Shown: positions 24,882-35,128, counted from the first letter of the stretch. The stretch: DNA of 64,000 nt from Agrobacterium tumefaciens (GCA_025559845.1 CP048470.1:982001-1046000); one strand, 5' to 3'. The notes: generated by a model from the sequence alone, not told the origin. Numbers and translations: made by a program.

Positions 24882-26729
24882 ATGACCCTCGACCATCCGA
24901 TCCGCCAACCGCTCTTTTCCATTGCGGAAACCTCCAATCCGGCGCTTGGCGACCTGCCCGGCTGGAAGCTCTCGGACCTTTATCCGTCTGCGGAGTCGGC
25001 AGAGTACAAGGGGGATCTGGAGAAGGCCGAGGCTCTGGCAAAAACTTTCGAAAGCAAATGGAAGGGCAAACTCGAGGCTGCAGCCAAGACATCGGGAAAT
25101 GACGGCATCGGCGCGGCCCTGAAAGAGTACGAAGCGCTGGACGATCTGCTTGGTCGCATCGGCTCGTTCGCCGGCCTCACATATTTTTCCGACACATCCA
25201 ATCCTGCGAACGGCAAGCTTTATGGTGACGCACAGGCAAAGCTGACCGACATTTCCGCCCACCTGCTGTTTTTTGCACTGGAACTCAATCGTATTGACGA
25301 CACGGTGATGGACACCTGCATGACAAACGATCCGCTGGCGGGGCATTACCGGCCGTGGATCGTCGACCTCAGGAAAGACAAGCCGCACCAGCTCGACGAT
25401 CAACTCGAGCAGCTCTTCCTCGAAAAATCGATGACGAGCGCCGCCGCCTTCAATCGTCTGTTCGATGAAACGATGGCAGATCTTCGTTTCGACATCGATG
25501 GTGCGAGCCTGCCGCTGGAAGCAACGCTCAACATGTTGCAGGACCCGGAGACGGACATCCGTAAAAAAGCGGCTGAAGCTTTGACCGCGACGTTCAAGGA
25601 CAATCTGCGGGTTTTCACCCTCATCACCAACACGCTTGCCAAGGATAAGGATATTTCCGACCGCTGGCGCAAGTTCGAAGACATTGCCGACAGCCGCCAC
25701 CTGGCAAACCGTGTTGAGCGCGAGGTCGTCGACGCCCTCGCCGCCGCAGTGAAGAATGCCTATCCGCGCCTCTCCCACCGTTATTATGCGATGAAGGCGA
25801 AGTGGCTGGGTATGGAGCAGATGGAATTCTGGGATCGCAATGCGCCGCTTCCGGATACCTCGAACACGGTCATTCCATGGGAAGAAGCCAAAGACACGGT
25901 TCTTTCCGCTTATGGCGCATTCGCACCTGAAATGGCCGATATCGCCCGTCGCTTCTTCGACGAACAATGGATCGATGCACCGGCCCGTCCAGGCAAGGCA
26001 CCCGGCGCTTTTGCGCATCCGACAGTGCCATCGGCGCACCCCTACGTACTCGTCAATTATCTCGGTAAACCCCGTGATGTCATGACGCTCGCCCATGAAC
26101 TTGGCCATGGGGTTCATCAGGTGCTTGCCGGCAGCCAGGGCGCGTTGATGTGCGCGACGCCGCTGACACTTGCCGAGACCGCCTCGGTGTTCGGCGAGAT
26201 GCTCACCTTCCGAAAACTGCTTGATGACACGAAGGACCGGAAAGAACGCAAAGCCATGCTCGCCCGCAAGGTCGAAGACATGATCAATACCGTTGTCCGT
26301 CAGATCGCGTTCTATGAATTCGAGCGCAAGGTTCATACTGCCCGCAAGCAGGGCGAACTGACGTCAGAACAGATCGGAGAGCTGTGGCTCTCCGTTCAGG
26401 CCGAAAGCCTGGGGCCCGCCATCCGCATTTCCGAAGGTTACGAAAGCTGGTGGACCTATATTCCCCACTTTATTCACTCGCCCTTCTACGTCTATGCCTA
26501 TGCCTTTGGCGACTGCCTCGTGAACTCGCTCTATGCGGTTTACCAGAACGCCGAGACCGGTTTTCAGGCCAAGTATTTCGAACTGCTGAAGGCTGGTGGC
26601 ACCAAACATCACTCCGAGCTTTTGAAGCCGTTCGGCCTTGACGCCACCGACCCGTCCTTCTGGGACAAGGGGCTTTCCATGATCGAAGGTCTGATCGACG
26701 AACTCGAGGCTCTGGACAAGCAGGACTGA
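24882..26729 (+). CDS. pepF: M3 family oligoendopeptidase F
   Basis: This 615-residue cytosolic zinc metallopeptidase has the zinc motif in TLAHELGHGVHQ with the third ligand glutamate in LAETASVFGE, and an N-terminal helical domain (about 100-200) typical of PepF. It degrades peptides of roughly 6-20 residues in peptide turnover. The ATG at 24882 is supported by the family N-terminus and an AAGGA-like sequence upstream (AAGAAGGACATAAGCC). It is divergent from the sigma-54 activator across about 170 bases, and the aminotransferase class IV gene follows on the same strand by about 97 bases. Confidence 0.93.
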   Translation: MTLDHPIRQPLFSIAETSNPALGDLPGWKLSDLYPSAESAEYKGDLEKAEALAKTFESKWKGKLEAAAKTSGNDGIGAALKEYEALDDLLGRIGSFAGLTYFSDTSNPANGKLYGDAQAKLTDISAHLLFFALELNRIDDTVMDTCMTNDPLAGHYRPWIVDLRKDKPHQLDDQLEQLFLEKSMTSAAAFNRLFDETMADLRFDIDGASLPLEATLNMLQDPETDIRKKAAEALTATFKDNLRVFTLITNTLAKDKDISDRWRKFEDIADSRHLANRVEREVVDALAAAVKNAYPRLSHRYYAMKAKWLGMEQMEFWDRNAPLPDTSNTVIPWEEAKDTVLSAYGAFAPEMADIARRFFDEQWIDAPARPGKAPGAFAHPTVPSAHPYVLVNYLGKPRDVMTLAHELGHGVHQVLAGSQGALMCATPLTLAETASVFGEMLTFRKLLDDTKDRKERKAMLARKVEDMINTVVRQIAFYEFERKVHTARKQGELTSEQIGELWLSVQAESLGPAIRISEGYESWWTYIPHFIHSPFYVYAYAFGDCLVNSLYAVYQNAETGFQAKYFELLKAGGTKHHSELLKPFGLDATDPSFWDKGLSMIEGLIDELEALDKQD

Positions 26730-26826
26730 GCGCCAAATTGCGAACCGGCAAGGCTATCCTATTTCGGACAAGCTTTGCGGGTTCAAATAGCGGCAATACC
26801 ACCTGACATGGACGCCGAGCCAACGG

Positions 26827-27462
26827 ATGAAGCGCAAACCTGCTGATCTGACTTTGAGAGAAACGATACGATGGGAACCGCAAAGCGGGTTTCAGCGCAT
26901 CGACCAGCATATGCGCCGCCTCCTACGCTCCGCCGATGCGCTCGGTTTTCGCCCGCCTGCCAACGCGATCAAGGCGCTGGAAAAAGAGGTGAGCGGAGAA
27001 ATACCGCTCTGCGTCAGGATCGTCATGAACTACAAGGGCGAACTCGATATCGCCACCACCCCGTTCGAGCCTTTGCCTGCCGATACAGTCTGGCGGGTGC
27101 GCATTGCCCAAAGCATCCGTCTCGACTCCACCGACACGTTCTATCGGCACAAATCATCCCGCCGTGAGCCTTATGACGCGGCACGTGCCGAATTCTTGGC
27201 GACGGACGCGGACGAGGTTCTGCTTCTCAATGAACGCGGAGAACTTTGCGAAGGGTCGTCAACAAGCCTTTTCGTGGAGATGCCGGGTGGGCAATTGCTG
27301 ACACCACCCCTCGATAGCGGCATATTGCCGGGCGTCCTGCGCGCCGACCTCATCCGAGAACGCAAGGCGCGTGGACAGGTCCTGAAGGCCGATGACCTCG
27401 TCGGCAAACGCCTCTTTGTCGGAAACTCTCTCAACGGCCTCATTGCGGCTGAGCTTGTCTAG
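26827..27462 (+). CDS. aminotransferase class IV protein, PabC-like (aminodeoxychorismate lyase type)
   Basis: The 211-residue PLP-dependent fold-type IV protein shows the likely catalytic lysine in FYRHKSSRREPYD, phosphate-binding NERGELCEGSSTSLF and the closing GILPGVLR. Rhizobial proteins of this size are usually annotated as 4-amino-4-deoxychorismate lyase-like, which would make p-aminobenzoate for folate, but a D-amino acid or branched-chain role is not excluded. No pabB neighbour is seen. The ATG at 26827 follows an in-frame stop, so the start is constrained. Its ribosome binding site is weak. Confidence 0.8.
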   Translation: MKRKPADLTLRETIRWEPQSGFQRIDQHMRRLLRSADALGFRPPANAIKALEKEVSGEIPLCVRIVMNYKGELDIATTPFEPLPADTVWRVRIAQSIRLDSTDTFYRHKSSRREPYDAARAEFLATDADEVLLLNERGELCEGSSTSLFVEMPGGQLLTPPLDSGILPGVLRADLIRERKARGQVLKADDLVGKRLFVGNSLNGLIAAELV

Positions 27463-27491
27463 GCCGCAATGATCGTGCGGCGTTGCCAGCG

Positions 27492-28454
27492 TTACGCCGG
27501 AGTGGACAAGAGACGGTTACGGCCTTTCTGTTTTGCCTCGTAAAGAGCCCTGTCCGCACGCACGAAAACATCGTCAGCCGTATCGCCTGGCCTGGACACA
27601 GTCATGCCAGCCGAACAACTATAGGAAAACTCGGGGACAGCGGCAAAGGGGCGCGAAGCCCGCACCCTCTCCAGCAGTCTTTCAACGATCGCATTACCTT
27701 CAACAATCGAACAGCGCGGCATGACGAGCATGAATTCTTCACCGCCGATCCGGCCAAAGCAGTCGACCCGTCGTATGACCGAATGCGCTGAACGAACGAA
27801 ATCGCGCAGTACCGTGTCCCCGGCCTGGTGCCCGAAGCGGTCATTGATCTGCTTGAAGAAATCGATGTCCATCGTGCAGAGACAGAACGAACCTTCAAGT
27901 CCTGCCCGGAAACGCTCGATCTGCATATCCAGTTTGGCGAAAACGAAGCGCCGGTTTGCCGTACCGGTCAATTCATCGGTCTGTGACGCTCGGACCGCCA
28001 GATCGCGATCCTGCCGCAGGGTACGATATCCCTGCCGCAATTCGGTAACATCGCTGGCCACGCACAGCATCCAGCCGTCCGTCTGCACCGTCTCTGTCAT
28101 CCAGAACCAACGGCCATCATAGAGATCCATTTCGAATGCCCGGTAAGACAACTTACCGCGCCGCGATTGCGCGGAAAGCAACCATCCTTCGAAATTGGCA
28201 TTCTTGATAACGACACCAGATCGCATGCGATGGTTCATCCGCATGATCTCCGCCCAAGTGGGAAAATCCTCTGCTTCAAGCTGGAAGGTGTCGCGGAACG
28301 CAGGATTGGCGTGCCTCAGCCGATCTTCGGCATCGTACAAAGCAATGAGAACAGGGGTCGTGTCCTGAAGCGCGGCAACACGCTCAATAAGACTATCCAA
28401 TCGGCAAGTCTCCAATGAAGAGGCACTCGAAGACACCTCCTGATTTGTCCCCAC
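27492..28454 (-). CDS. PAS-GGDEF diguanylate cyclase
   Basis: This 320-residue soluble protein has an N-terminal PAS-like sensor (about 20-145, with YDAEDRLRHANPAF) and a GGDEF domain (about 160-316). The active-site motif is intact as RIGGEEFML, with the substrate- and metal-binding segment MDIDFFKQINDRFGHQAGD. It should make c-di-GMP from GTP. The RxxD inhibitory site is not evident five residues before the motif. It is convergent with the PabC-like gene (30 bases) and divergent from homospermidine synthase. Confidence 0.9.
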   Translation of the reverse strand: MGTNQEVSSSASSLETCRLDSLIERVAALQDTTPVLIALYDAEDRLRHANPAFRDTFQLEAEDFPTWAEIMRMNHRMRSGVVIKNANFEGWLLSAQSRRGKLSYRAFEMDLYDGRWFWMTETVQTDGWMLCVASDVTELRQGYRTLRQDRDLAVRASQTDELTGTANRRFVFAKLDMQIERFRAGLEGSFCLCTMDIDFFKQINDRFGHQAGDTVLRDFVRSAHSVIRRVDCFGRIGGEEFMLVMPRCSIVEGNAIVERLLERVRASRPFAAVPEFSYSCSAGMTVSRPGDTADDVFVRADRALYEAKQKGRNRLLSTPA

Positions 28455-28644
28455 CCCCAGTTCGGTGACATCTCATGGCCGTATCCGCTTCTGATTATAA
28501 ACGTAGCGTCTAAAATGCGAAGCGCCAGAATGACTTCCAAACCACAAAAACATCCATCGTCATATCGCCGTCATCCCTCTCCCCTTTATTGTGGCGGAAT
28601 TGTATGATCTAGCTTACCCATTGGCTGAAAAGGAAAAATCACGA

Positions 28645-30090
28645 ATGGCGGAACCAGCTTACCCGATCTATGGCGATATTAGCGGCCCCATCATCATGAT
28701 CGGCTTTGGCTCTATCGGCCGCGGCACGCTTCCCCTGATCGAACGCCATTTCAATTTTGACCGATCACGTCTTGTCGTCATTGACCCCCGCGAAGACATT
28801 GCCGGCTTTCTGGCCGAAAAAGGCATCCGTCATATCCGCACCCATTTGACCAAGAAGAACTACAAGGAAGTTCTCCTTCCCCTCGTCAAGGACGTCGAAG
28901 GACAGGGGTTCTGCGTCAACCTCTCCGTCGATGCCTCGTCCATCGATCTCATGAAGCTCTGCCGCAAACACGGAATGCTTTATGTCGATACGGTCGTAGA
29001 ACCGTGGCCCGGCTTCTACTTCGACAAAAATGCCGATAACGCATCGCGCACCAACTATTCCCTGCGCGAAACCATGCTGAAGGAAAAAGCGGCCAAACCG
29101 GGCGGCACGACAGCCATTTCCACCTGCGGCGCAAACCCTGGTATGGTGTCATGGTTCGTCAAACAGGCGCTCGTCAATCTGGCAGCGAATATCGGCCTCG
29201 ATTTCGACGAGCCTGAGGCAACCGACCGGGAAGGCTGGGCAAGGCTCATGAAACGCATCGGCGTTAAAGGCGTACACGTTGCCGAACGCGACACGCAACG
29301 CGCCAGAGAGCCTAAACCGTTCGGCGCCTTCTGGAATACCTGGTCGGTGGAAGGGTTTATCTCCGAAGGTCTGCAGCCGGCTGAACTCGGTTGGGGAACG
29401 CACGAAAGATGGGCACCCAAAAACGCCAGGAAACATAAGAAGGGCACCAAGGCAGCGATCTACCTCGATCAGCCGGGGGCCGCAACGCGGGTGCGGACAT
29501 GGTGCCCGACGCTTGGCGCCCAGTACGGTTTTCTCGTCACCCACAATGAAGCCATTTCTATTTCGGACTACTTCACTGTCCGCAACAGCGATGGCGATGT
29601 CGTTTACCGTCCGACGTGTCACTACGCCTACCATCCGTGCAACGATGCAGTCCTTTCACTGCATGAAATGTTCGGTAATGGCAGCAAGCCGCAGGCTGTT
29701 CAGCATGTGCTTGGTGAAGATGAACTGGTCGATGGTGCCGATGAGCTCGGTGTTCTGCTGTTTGGCCATGAAAAGAACGCCTACTGGTATGGCTCTCGGT
29801 TGACCCTCGAAGAAGCGCGAACTCTTGCGCCGTACCAGAATGCGACCGGCTTGCAGGTGAGCTCGGCGGTGCTGGCCGGCATGGTCTGGGCGCTTGAAAA
29901 TCCAGCCGTTGGCATCGTTGAAGCGGACGAAATGGACTATCGCCGCTGCCTGGAAATTCAGCGCCCGTATCTCGGCCCGGTCGAAGGACACTATACGAAC
30001 TGGACACCGCTCGACGGCCGCCCTGGTCTGTTTCCCGACAATATCGACATGTCCGATCCTTGGCAGTTCAAGAACATCCTTGTCCGCTGA
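28645..30090 (+). CDS. hss: homospermidine synthase
   Basis: The 481-residue NAD-dependent enzyme makes sym-homospermidine from putrescine (and spermidine), the characteristic long polyamine of rhizobia. The N-terminal Rossmann motif is IMIGFGSIGRGTLPL, followed by VVIDPRED. The C-terminal half carries the substrate domain with conserved Trp/Glu-rich segments (VDTVVEPWPGFYF, WGTHERWAP). Its length is usual for the bacterial family. The ATG at 28645 (MAEPAYPIYG) is chosen because AAAAGGAAAA precedes it; a GTG at 28591 would add 18 residues. It appears monocistronic. Confidence 0.93.
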   Translation: MAEPAYPIYGDISGPIIMIGFGSIGRGTLPLIERHFNFDRSRLVVIDPREDIAGFLAEKGIRHIRTHLTKKNYKEVLLPLVKDVEGQGFCVNLSVDASSIDLMKLCRKHGMLYVDTVVEPWPGFYFDKNADNASRTNYSLRETMLKEKAAKPGGTTAISTCGANPGMVSWFVKQALVNLAANIGLDFDEPEATDREGWARLMKRIGVKGVHVAERDTQRAREPKPFGAFWNTWSVEGFISEGLQPAELGWGTHERWAPKNARKHKKGTKAAIYLDQPGAATRVRTWCPTLGAQYGFLVTHNEAISISDYFTVRNSDGDVVYRPTCHYAYHPCNDAVLSLHEMFGNGSKPQAVQHVLGEDELVDGADELGVLLFGHEKNAYWYGSRLTLEEARTLAPYQNATGLQVSSAVLAGMVWALENPAVGIVEADEMDYRRCLEIQRPYLGPVEGHYTNWTPLDGRPGLFPDNIDMSDPWQFKNILVR

Positions 30091-30237
30091 AAAAGGTATT
30101 TCTCGTGATCGTGACCGTCGAGCTTTCGGATTCGTCTGTGGAACCTGTGCGATACATCAGCGTTGCCTTGAAATAACAAAAACTTCACGGCATGGTCGAA
30201 CAACACCGGCTTTACCGAATCGCAGGAGAACAGGCCC

Positions 30238-30612
30238 ATGAACTTCAAGACGAGCGCTGCTTTGCTTTGTGCCGCAATTGCGGTGTCATCGTGTGTTGCG
30301 CCGGGACCCTCCTCGCAATCACCGAGCATGCCATCCGTTTCGCGGGGACCTGCGGTGGACGGCCGATGGATTGACCGTAACGGCATTATCTCGACATTCC
30401 AGAACGGCTCGTTCTCCACGCGTTCAAGCGACACGAATACACTTCTGGCATCTGGTACGTATGTCACGATCTCGCCGACGCTTTATGAGATCAACATGAC
30501 ATCGCTGGTGCGCAACACACAGTCGCGCGTCAACTGCGCACTGGTCTCACCGTCGCAGTTGAACTGCACGACGGACACCAACAGTCAGTTTACCCTGAAC
30601 CGCGAGGGCTGA
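30238..30612 (+). CDS. omp10: outer membrane lipoprotein Omp10
   Basis: The 124-residue product starts [19 protein letters not shown]. Basic start, hydrophobic core and lipobox SSC predict lipidation at Cys19. The mature part reads [34 protein letters not shown] and [16 protein letters not shown], which closely follows my memory of Brucella Omp10 ([14 protein letters not shown] and EINM segments). It should sit in the outer membrane and matter for envelope stability. Two cysteines in the mature part (NCALV, NCTTD) may pair. GGAG-like AGGAGAACAGG precedes the ATG. A terminator follows. Confidence 0.88.
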   Translation: MNFKTSAALLCAAIAVSSCVAPGPSSQSPSMPSVSRGPAVDGRWIDRNGIISTFQNGSFSTRSSDTNTLLASGTYVTISPTLYEINMTSLVRNTQSRVNCALVSPSQLNCTTDTNSQFTLNREG

Positions 30613-30637
30613 CCCTACTTCCATTTCTGAATATTCG

Positions 30638-30670
30638 AAAATGCACGCTTAACGCGTGCATTTTCTTTAT
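30638..30670 (+). terminator. intrinsic terminator of omp10
   Basis: A perfect 11-bp stem (30638-30648 with 30654-30664) with a five-base loop leads into TTTTCTTTAT. It lies 25 bases past the omp10 stop. Confidence 0.85.
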
Positions 30671-30825
30671 TTCATCCCTGTCACATTTTCTCTTGCCGTC
30701 CCGCGCCGCAGATGAAAACATCGCTCGCGGAAAGACTGACATACTTTCGCGTTAGACAATGAGCACGAACATGCGCGGACAGTGATCGAGCCGCCTCGTT
30801 CCGCGTGAAAAACAGGAGAGGGACT

Positions 30826-32727
30826 ATGAAGCGATTTTTGAGACTGGGGATGCTGAGCGTATCGGCGATGACGCTTTCGGCCGGAGCTGCTTTTGCCGAT
30901 TACGAACTCAATATTCTTCATATCAACGATTTCCACTCCCGTATCGAAGCGATCAACAAGTTCGACTCGACCTGCTCGGCGGAAGAAGCAGGCAAAAACG
31001 AGTGCTTCGGCGGCGCTGCGCGCCTGCTGACCGCGATCAACAAGACACGCGACGCGCTCAAGGCTGACGGCAAGAACGTTTTGCTTCTGAACGCCGGTGA
31101 CAATTTCCAGGGATCGCTGTTTTACACCACCTATAAGGGTACGGTGGAAGCAGAAATGCTGAACGCCATGAAGTTCGACGCCATGACCGTCGGCAACCAT
31201 GAATTTGACGATAGCGAGGACGGCCTCGCAGGCTTCCTCGACAAGGTTCAGTTCCCCGTCGTAACTGCCAACGTGGTTGCCAGCGCCGCTTCGAAAATTG
31301 GCGATCGGGTCAAGCCCTTCATCGTTCTCGATGTTGGTGGTCAGAAGATCGGCATCGTCGGCGCCGTCGCAAACGACACACCGGAACTTGCAACACCCGG
31401 TCCAAACATCACCATCGCCGATGACGTGGCGAAAATCACCGAAGAAGTGGTGAAGCTCAAGGAACAGGGCGTCAACAAGATCATCGCTCTGACCCATGTC
31501 GGCTATCCGCGTGATCTGGAATATATCGCCAAAATCCCCGACATTGACGTTGTTGTCGGTGGCCACTCCCACACGTTGCTGTCAAACACCGATAGCAAGG
31601 CGGAAGGCCCCTACCCGACCCTGGTCGACAATCCCGGCGGCTACAAGGTTCCAGTCGTTCAAGCTGGCCAGTACAGCAAATATCTTGGTGACCTCCGCGT
31701 TCTCTTCGATGACAACGGCGTCGTGAAAGAAGCCAAGGGCGACCCGATCCTGGTCGACGCCTCCTTCACGCCTGACGAAGCCATTACCAAGCGGATCGAT
31801 GAGCTGAAAGCACCGATTGAAGAGCTGAAGGCCAAGGTTGTCGGCTCCTCCGAAGGCGCAATTGAAGGCGACCGCAAGATTTGCCGCGTCAAGGAATGCT
31901 CGATGGGCAACCTCGTTGCCGATGCGACCCTGGACCGCGTCAAGGATCAGGGCGTCACGATTGCTTTTGCCAATGCAGGCGGGTTGCGCTCGTCCATTGA
32001 CGCGGGCGACGTGACCATGGGCGAAGTTCTGACGGTTCTGCCCTTCCAGAACACCGTCGCAACTTTCCAGTTGAAAGGCGAAGACATCAAGGCCGCACTT
32101 GAAAACGGCGTCAGCCAGATCGACGACGTCGCAGGACGCTTCATGCAGGTTTCTGGCATGAAATATTCATTCGACCGCTCGAAGCCGGTCGGTGAACGCG
32201 TCACCGACATTCAGGTCAAGGACGGCGAAGGCTTTGTAGCGCTCGACCCGGCCAAAACCTACACCGTTGCGGCCAACAATTACGTCCGCACCGGCGGCGA
32301 CGGCTTCAAGGTCTTTAACGATAAGGCCATCAATGCCTATGATTTCGGACCAAATCTCGAAGAAGCCGTTGCGGCTTACGTGGGCAAGAACAGCCCTTAC
32401 AAGCCTTACACGGACGCTCGCATTGCTGAAGTAACACCGGCCGGCTACGTCGCTCCCGCCAAACCGGCGGCACCCGCCGCCGCTCCTGCGGCAACGGCGC
32501 CTGCGCCCGCAGCAACGGCGCCAGCTGCAACCGCACCGGCTCCTTCCGCTCCAGCAGCAGCACAGGCCGCGGCGAAGTATGTCGTCGAAAAGGGCGACTC
32601 GCTGTGGAAGATCGCGACCGAAAAATATGGCAACGGCGCTCTCTGGACGAAGATTGCCGGTGCAAACGCGCTGAAACGTCCAAACCACATCGAAATCGGC
32701 GAGGAGCTGGAGATTCCGGCGAACTAA
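30826..32727 (+). CDS. periplasmic 5'-nucleotidase/UDP-sugar hydrolase with C-terminal LysM
   Basis: This 633-residue protein has a signal peptide (MKRFLRLGMLSVSAMTLSAG, cleavage near AFA-D) and an N-terminal metallophosphatase domain with NDFHSR, NAGDNFQGS, VGNHEFDD, LTHVG and VGGHSHT. The C-terminal 5'-nucleotidase domain follows (NAGGLRSSIDAGD, NYVRTGGDGF). An Ala/Pro/Thr linker of about 45 residues leads to a LysM domain (YVVEKGDSLWKIA to the end), which should anchor it to peptidoglycan. It would hydrolyse extracellular nucleotides or UDP-sugars for salvage. AGGAGAGGG upstream fixes the start. A terminator follows. Confidence 0.92.
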   Translation: MKRFLRLGMLSVSAMTLSAGAAFADYELNILHINDFHSRIEAINKFDSTCSAEEAGKNECFGGAARLLTAINKTRDALKADGKNVLLLNAGDNFQGSLFYTTYKGTVEAEMLNAMKFDAMTVGNHEFDDSEDGLAGFLDKVQFPVVTANVVASAASKIGDRVKPFIVLDVGGQKIGIVGAVANDTPELATPGPNITIADDVAKITEEVVKLKEQGVNKIIALTHVGYPRDLEYIAKIPDIDVVVGGHSHTLLSNTDSKAEGPYPTLVDNPGGYKVPVVQAGQYSKYLGDLRVLFDDNGVVKEAKGDPILVDASFTPDEAITKRIDELKAPIEELKAKVVGSSEGAIEGDRKICRVKECSMGNLVADATLDRVKDQGVTIAFANAGGLRSSIDAGDVTMGEVLTVLPFQNTVATFQLKGEDIKAALENGVSQIDDVAGRFMQVSGMKYSFDRSKPVGERVTDIQVKDGEGFVALDPAKTYTVAANNYVRTGGDGFKVFNDKAINAYDFGPNLEEAVAAYVGKNSPYKPYTDARIAEVTPAGYVAPAKPAAPAAAPAATAPAPAATAPAATAPAPSAPAAAQAAAKYVVEKGDSLWKIATEKYGNGALWTKIAGANALKRPNHIEIGEELEIPAN

Positions 32728-32765
32728 GCCGAACCTTACTCACAGGGCAATTTGCCGCAGACAAG

Positions 32766-32797
32766 AAAGCCAGTCCCAAGCGGGGCTGGCTTTTTTA
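32766..32797 (+). terminator. intrinsic terminator of the 5'-nucleotidase gene
   Basis: A 12-bp stem (32766-32777 with 32782-32793, one T-G pair) with a four-base loop is followed by T-rich sequence ending TTTATTTT. Confidence 0.85.
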
Positions 32798-32979
32798 TTT
32801 TATCATAAAAATCATTATCTTACGCAGCACACCTCGGCGAGGATCAGCCCACCCGCCGTGCAACCCGAGGAAATCGCAGCCGCAGATGGTTCAATCCTGA
32901 AAAATTTAGTCTAGAACACGATGAACCATTCGACGGCAAAAACGTAGTGCCATGCAATTCGAGTTTCAGGGTATTCTTC

Positions 32980-34014
32980 ATGGTGGCAAACATATCCGCA
33001 CTTCCCGCAAACCATCCTGCTGTTTCGTTCGGCAAGGTCGGTGTCCTCATCGTCAATCTGGGAACACCTGACGGCACCGATTACAAATCGATGCGGCGTT
33101 ATCTGGCGGAGTTTCTGAGCGATAAGCGGGTTATCGAATGGTCACGACTGTACTGGTATCCAATACTTTACGGCATCGTCCTCAACAAGCGTCCGCAGAA
33201 GGTTGGCAAGGCTTATGAAGAGATCTGGAACCACGATCTGAATGAAAGCTATCTCCGGACCTATACGCGCAATCAGTCCGATCTGATGGTCGATCTCCTC
33301 AAGGATCTGCCGAATGTGGTCGTCGACTGGGCGATGCGCTACGGCCAGCCGTCCATCGCGTCCAAGATCGATGCGCTGAAGGAACAGGGCTGCGAAAAAA
33401 TCCTGCTTTTCCCGCTATATCCGCAATATGCGGCATCGACGACGGCGACCGTCAACGACAAGGCATTCGAACATCTCATGAAGCTGCGCTGGCAGCCGGC
33501 ACTCCGCACCGTGCCGCCTTATCATGATGACCCGGCCTATATCGACGCCCTCGCAACCTCCGTGAAAAAACATCTGGCGACGCTCGACTGGGAGCCCGAG
33601 ATGTTGATCACCTCGTTCCACGGCATTCCCCAGTCCTATTTCCAGAAGGGCGATCCCTATTATTGCCACTGTCAGAAAACTGCCCGCCTGCTGCGCGAGG
33701 CATTGGGACTGACGGACAAGAACTTCATGATTACCTTCCAGTCGCGCTTCGGACCGGAAGAGTGGCTGCAGCCTTACACCGACAAAACCGTCGAGAAACT
33801 GGCCTCGGAGGGCATCAAACGCATCGCCGTCATGAACCCCGGCTTCGTTTCCGATTGTCTTGAGACACTCGAAGAAATCGCTGGTGAGGCCGGTGAGATT
33901 TTCCTGCACAATGGCGGCGAAAAGTTCACGCATGTCCCTTGCCTCAACGACAGTGTGGAAGGCATGAATGTTCTCGAAAAGGTTGTGCGCCGGGAGTTGC
34001 AAGGCTGGGTATAA
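32980..34014 (+). CDS. hemH: ferrochelatase
   Basis: The 344-residue enzyme inserts Fe2+ into protoporphyrin IX, the last step of haem synthesis, at the inner face of the membrane. It shows the family N-terminus VGVLIVNLGTPDGT, the invariant active-site histidine in TSFHGIPQSY, a cysteine-containing segment YYCHCQKTARLLRE, and QSRFGPEEWL. I take the ATG at 32980, matching family length; an ATG at 32947 would add 11 residues. It stands alone between two terminator-bounded genes. A possible iron-responsive element upstream is too weak to call. Confidence 0.95.
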   Translation: MVANISALPANHPAVSFGKVGVLIVNLGTPDGTDYKSMRRYLAEFLSDKRVIEWSRLYWYPILYGIVLNKRPQKVGKAYEEIWNHDLNESYLRTYTRNQSDLMVDLLKDLPNVVVDWAMRYGQPSIASKIDALKEQGCEKILLFPLYPQYAASTTATVNDKAFEHLMKLRWQPALRTVPPYHDDPAYIDALATSVKKHLATLDWEPEMLITSFHGIPQSYFQKGDPYYCHCQKTARLLREALGLTDKNFMITFQSRFGPEEWLQPYTDKTVEKLASEGIKRIAVMNPGFVSDCLETLEEIAGEAGEIFLHNGGEKFTHVPCLNDSVEGMNVLEKVVRRELQGWV

Positions 34015-34074
34015 TCCTGCCATAAGCAATCAAGGGTGCGAACTCCGAACGAAACGGATCGCGGAGGAAATGCG

Positions 34075-35127
34075 ATGATTGAATTGGGCGGTTTCGATAT
34101 CGTCGTTCTGGCGGCGGTGGTGCTGGTTATTCTTGTGCTGTTTGCCGGCATCAAGACCGTGCCGCAGGGTTATCGCTACACCGTCGAACGGTTTGGCCGT
34201 TATACGCGGACACTGGAGCCCGGCCTCAACCTGATCGTACCGTTCTTCGAGCGCATCGGTGCGCGCATGAACGTCATGGAGCAGGTTCTGGACATTCCGA
34301 CCCAGGAAGTCATCACGCGCGACAATGCCAGTATCGCGGCCGATGCCATTGCTTTCTACCAGGTTCTGAATGCCGCTCAGGCAGCCTATCAGATTTCCAA
34401 CCTGCAGATCGCTATCCAGAACCTCACCATGACCAACATCCGCTCGGTGATGGGTTCGATGGATCTCGACGAATTGCTGTCAAACCGCGATACCATCAAC
34501 GAACGGCTGCTGCGCGTTGTTGACGAGGCCGTCGGACCGTGGGGTATCAAGGTCACGCGTGTCGAGATCAAGGATATTGCTCCACCCAAGGATCTTGTCG
34601 ATGCCATGGCGCGACAGATGAAAGCCGAGCGTGAAAAGCGCGCGCAGGTGCTGGAAGCGGAAGGCTCGCGCAACGCGCAGATCCTGCGCGCTGAAGGCGC
34701 CAAACAATCGGCCATCCTCGAAGCGGAAGGACAGCGAGAAGCTGCGTTCCGTGACGCAGAAGCCCGCGAACGTCTGGCTGAGGCTGAAGCAAAAGCAACT
34801 CGTGTGGTGTCCGAAGCCATTGCTGCCGGCAATGTTCACGCCATCAACTACTTCATCGCACAGAAATACACCGAAGCTCTTTCCGATATCGGCACGGCAA
34901 AGAATGCCAAGATCGTCTTGATGCCGATGGAGGCGTCCTCCCTGATCGGCTCGCTTGGTGGCATTGGCGCGGTTGCGAAGGAAGTGTTCGGCGACAAGAG
35001 TGACGCCGCTGCAACACCTTCAACTCCGGCTCCATCGCGCTCCGTTCCGCCAAGCGGAAGACCGGCCGGCCACACCATCAATGTGAGCGTGCCGGGCAAT
35101 CCGTTCGGCTCGTCATCGGAGAAGTAA
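34075..35127 (+). CDS. SPFH/Band 7 (stomatin-like, QmcA-type) membrane protein
   Basis: The 350-residue protein has one N-terminal membrane segment (about 10-30), an SPFH domain (about 30-200, with [22 protein letters not shown]), then a long Ala/Glu/Arg coiled coil. This is the usual stomatin/QmcA architecture that forms large membrane microdomain cages. GGAGG lies six bases before the ATG. It is paired, one base apart, with an NfeD-family gene, the classic partner whose OB fold is thought to accompany SPFH proteins. Its role is probably membrane quality control, possibly with FtsH. Confidence 0.92.
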   Translation: MIELGGFDIVVLAAVVLVILVLFAGIKTVPQGYRYTVERFGRYTRTLEPGLNLIVPFFERIGARMNVMEQVLDIPTQEVITRDNASIAADAIAFYQVLNAAQAAYQISNLQIAIQNLTMTNIRSVMGSMDLDELLSNRDTINERLLRVVDEAVGPWGIKVTRVEIKDIAPPKDLVDAMARQMKAEREKRAQVLEAEGSRNAQILRAEGAKQSAILEAEGQREAAFRDAEARERLAEAEAKATRVVSEAIAAGNVHAINYFIAQKYTEALSDIGTAKNAKIVLMPMEASSLIGSLGGIGAVAKEVFGDKSDAAATPSTPAPSRSVPPSGRPAGHTINVSVPGNPFGSSSEK

Positions 35128-35128
35128 A

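Noticed and set aside
24819..26336. 505-codon frame opposite pepF
   Set aside because: It is a shadow of the oligoendopeptidase gene, which has an intact zinc site and good start.
30745..30775. Possible PhoB box before the 5'-nucleotidase gene
   Set aside because: One CTGACAT half-site is present, but the second at the required 11-base spacing is missing.
32900..32925. Possible Irr/ICE-like iron-response element ahead of hemH
   Set aside because: The TTTAGTCTAGAAC stretch has only one partial half-site and no clear dyad, so it does not reach the level of a regulatory call.
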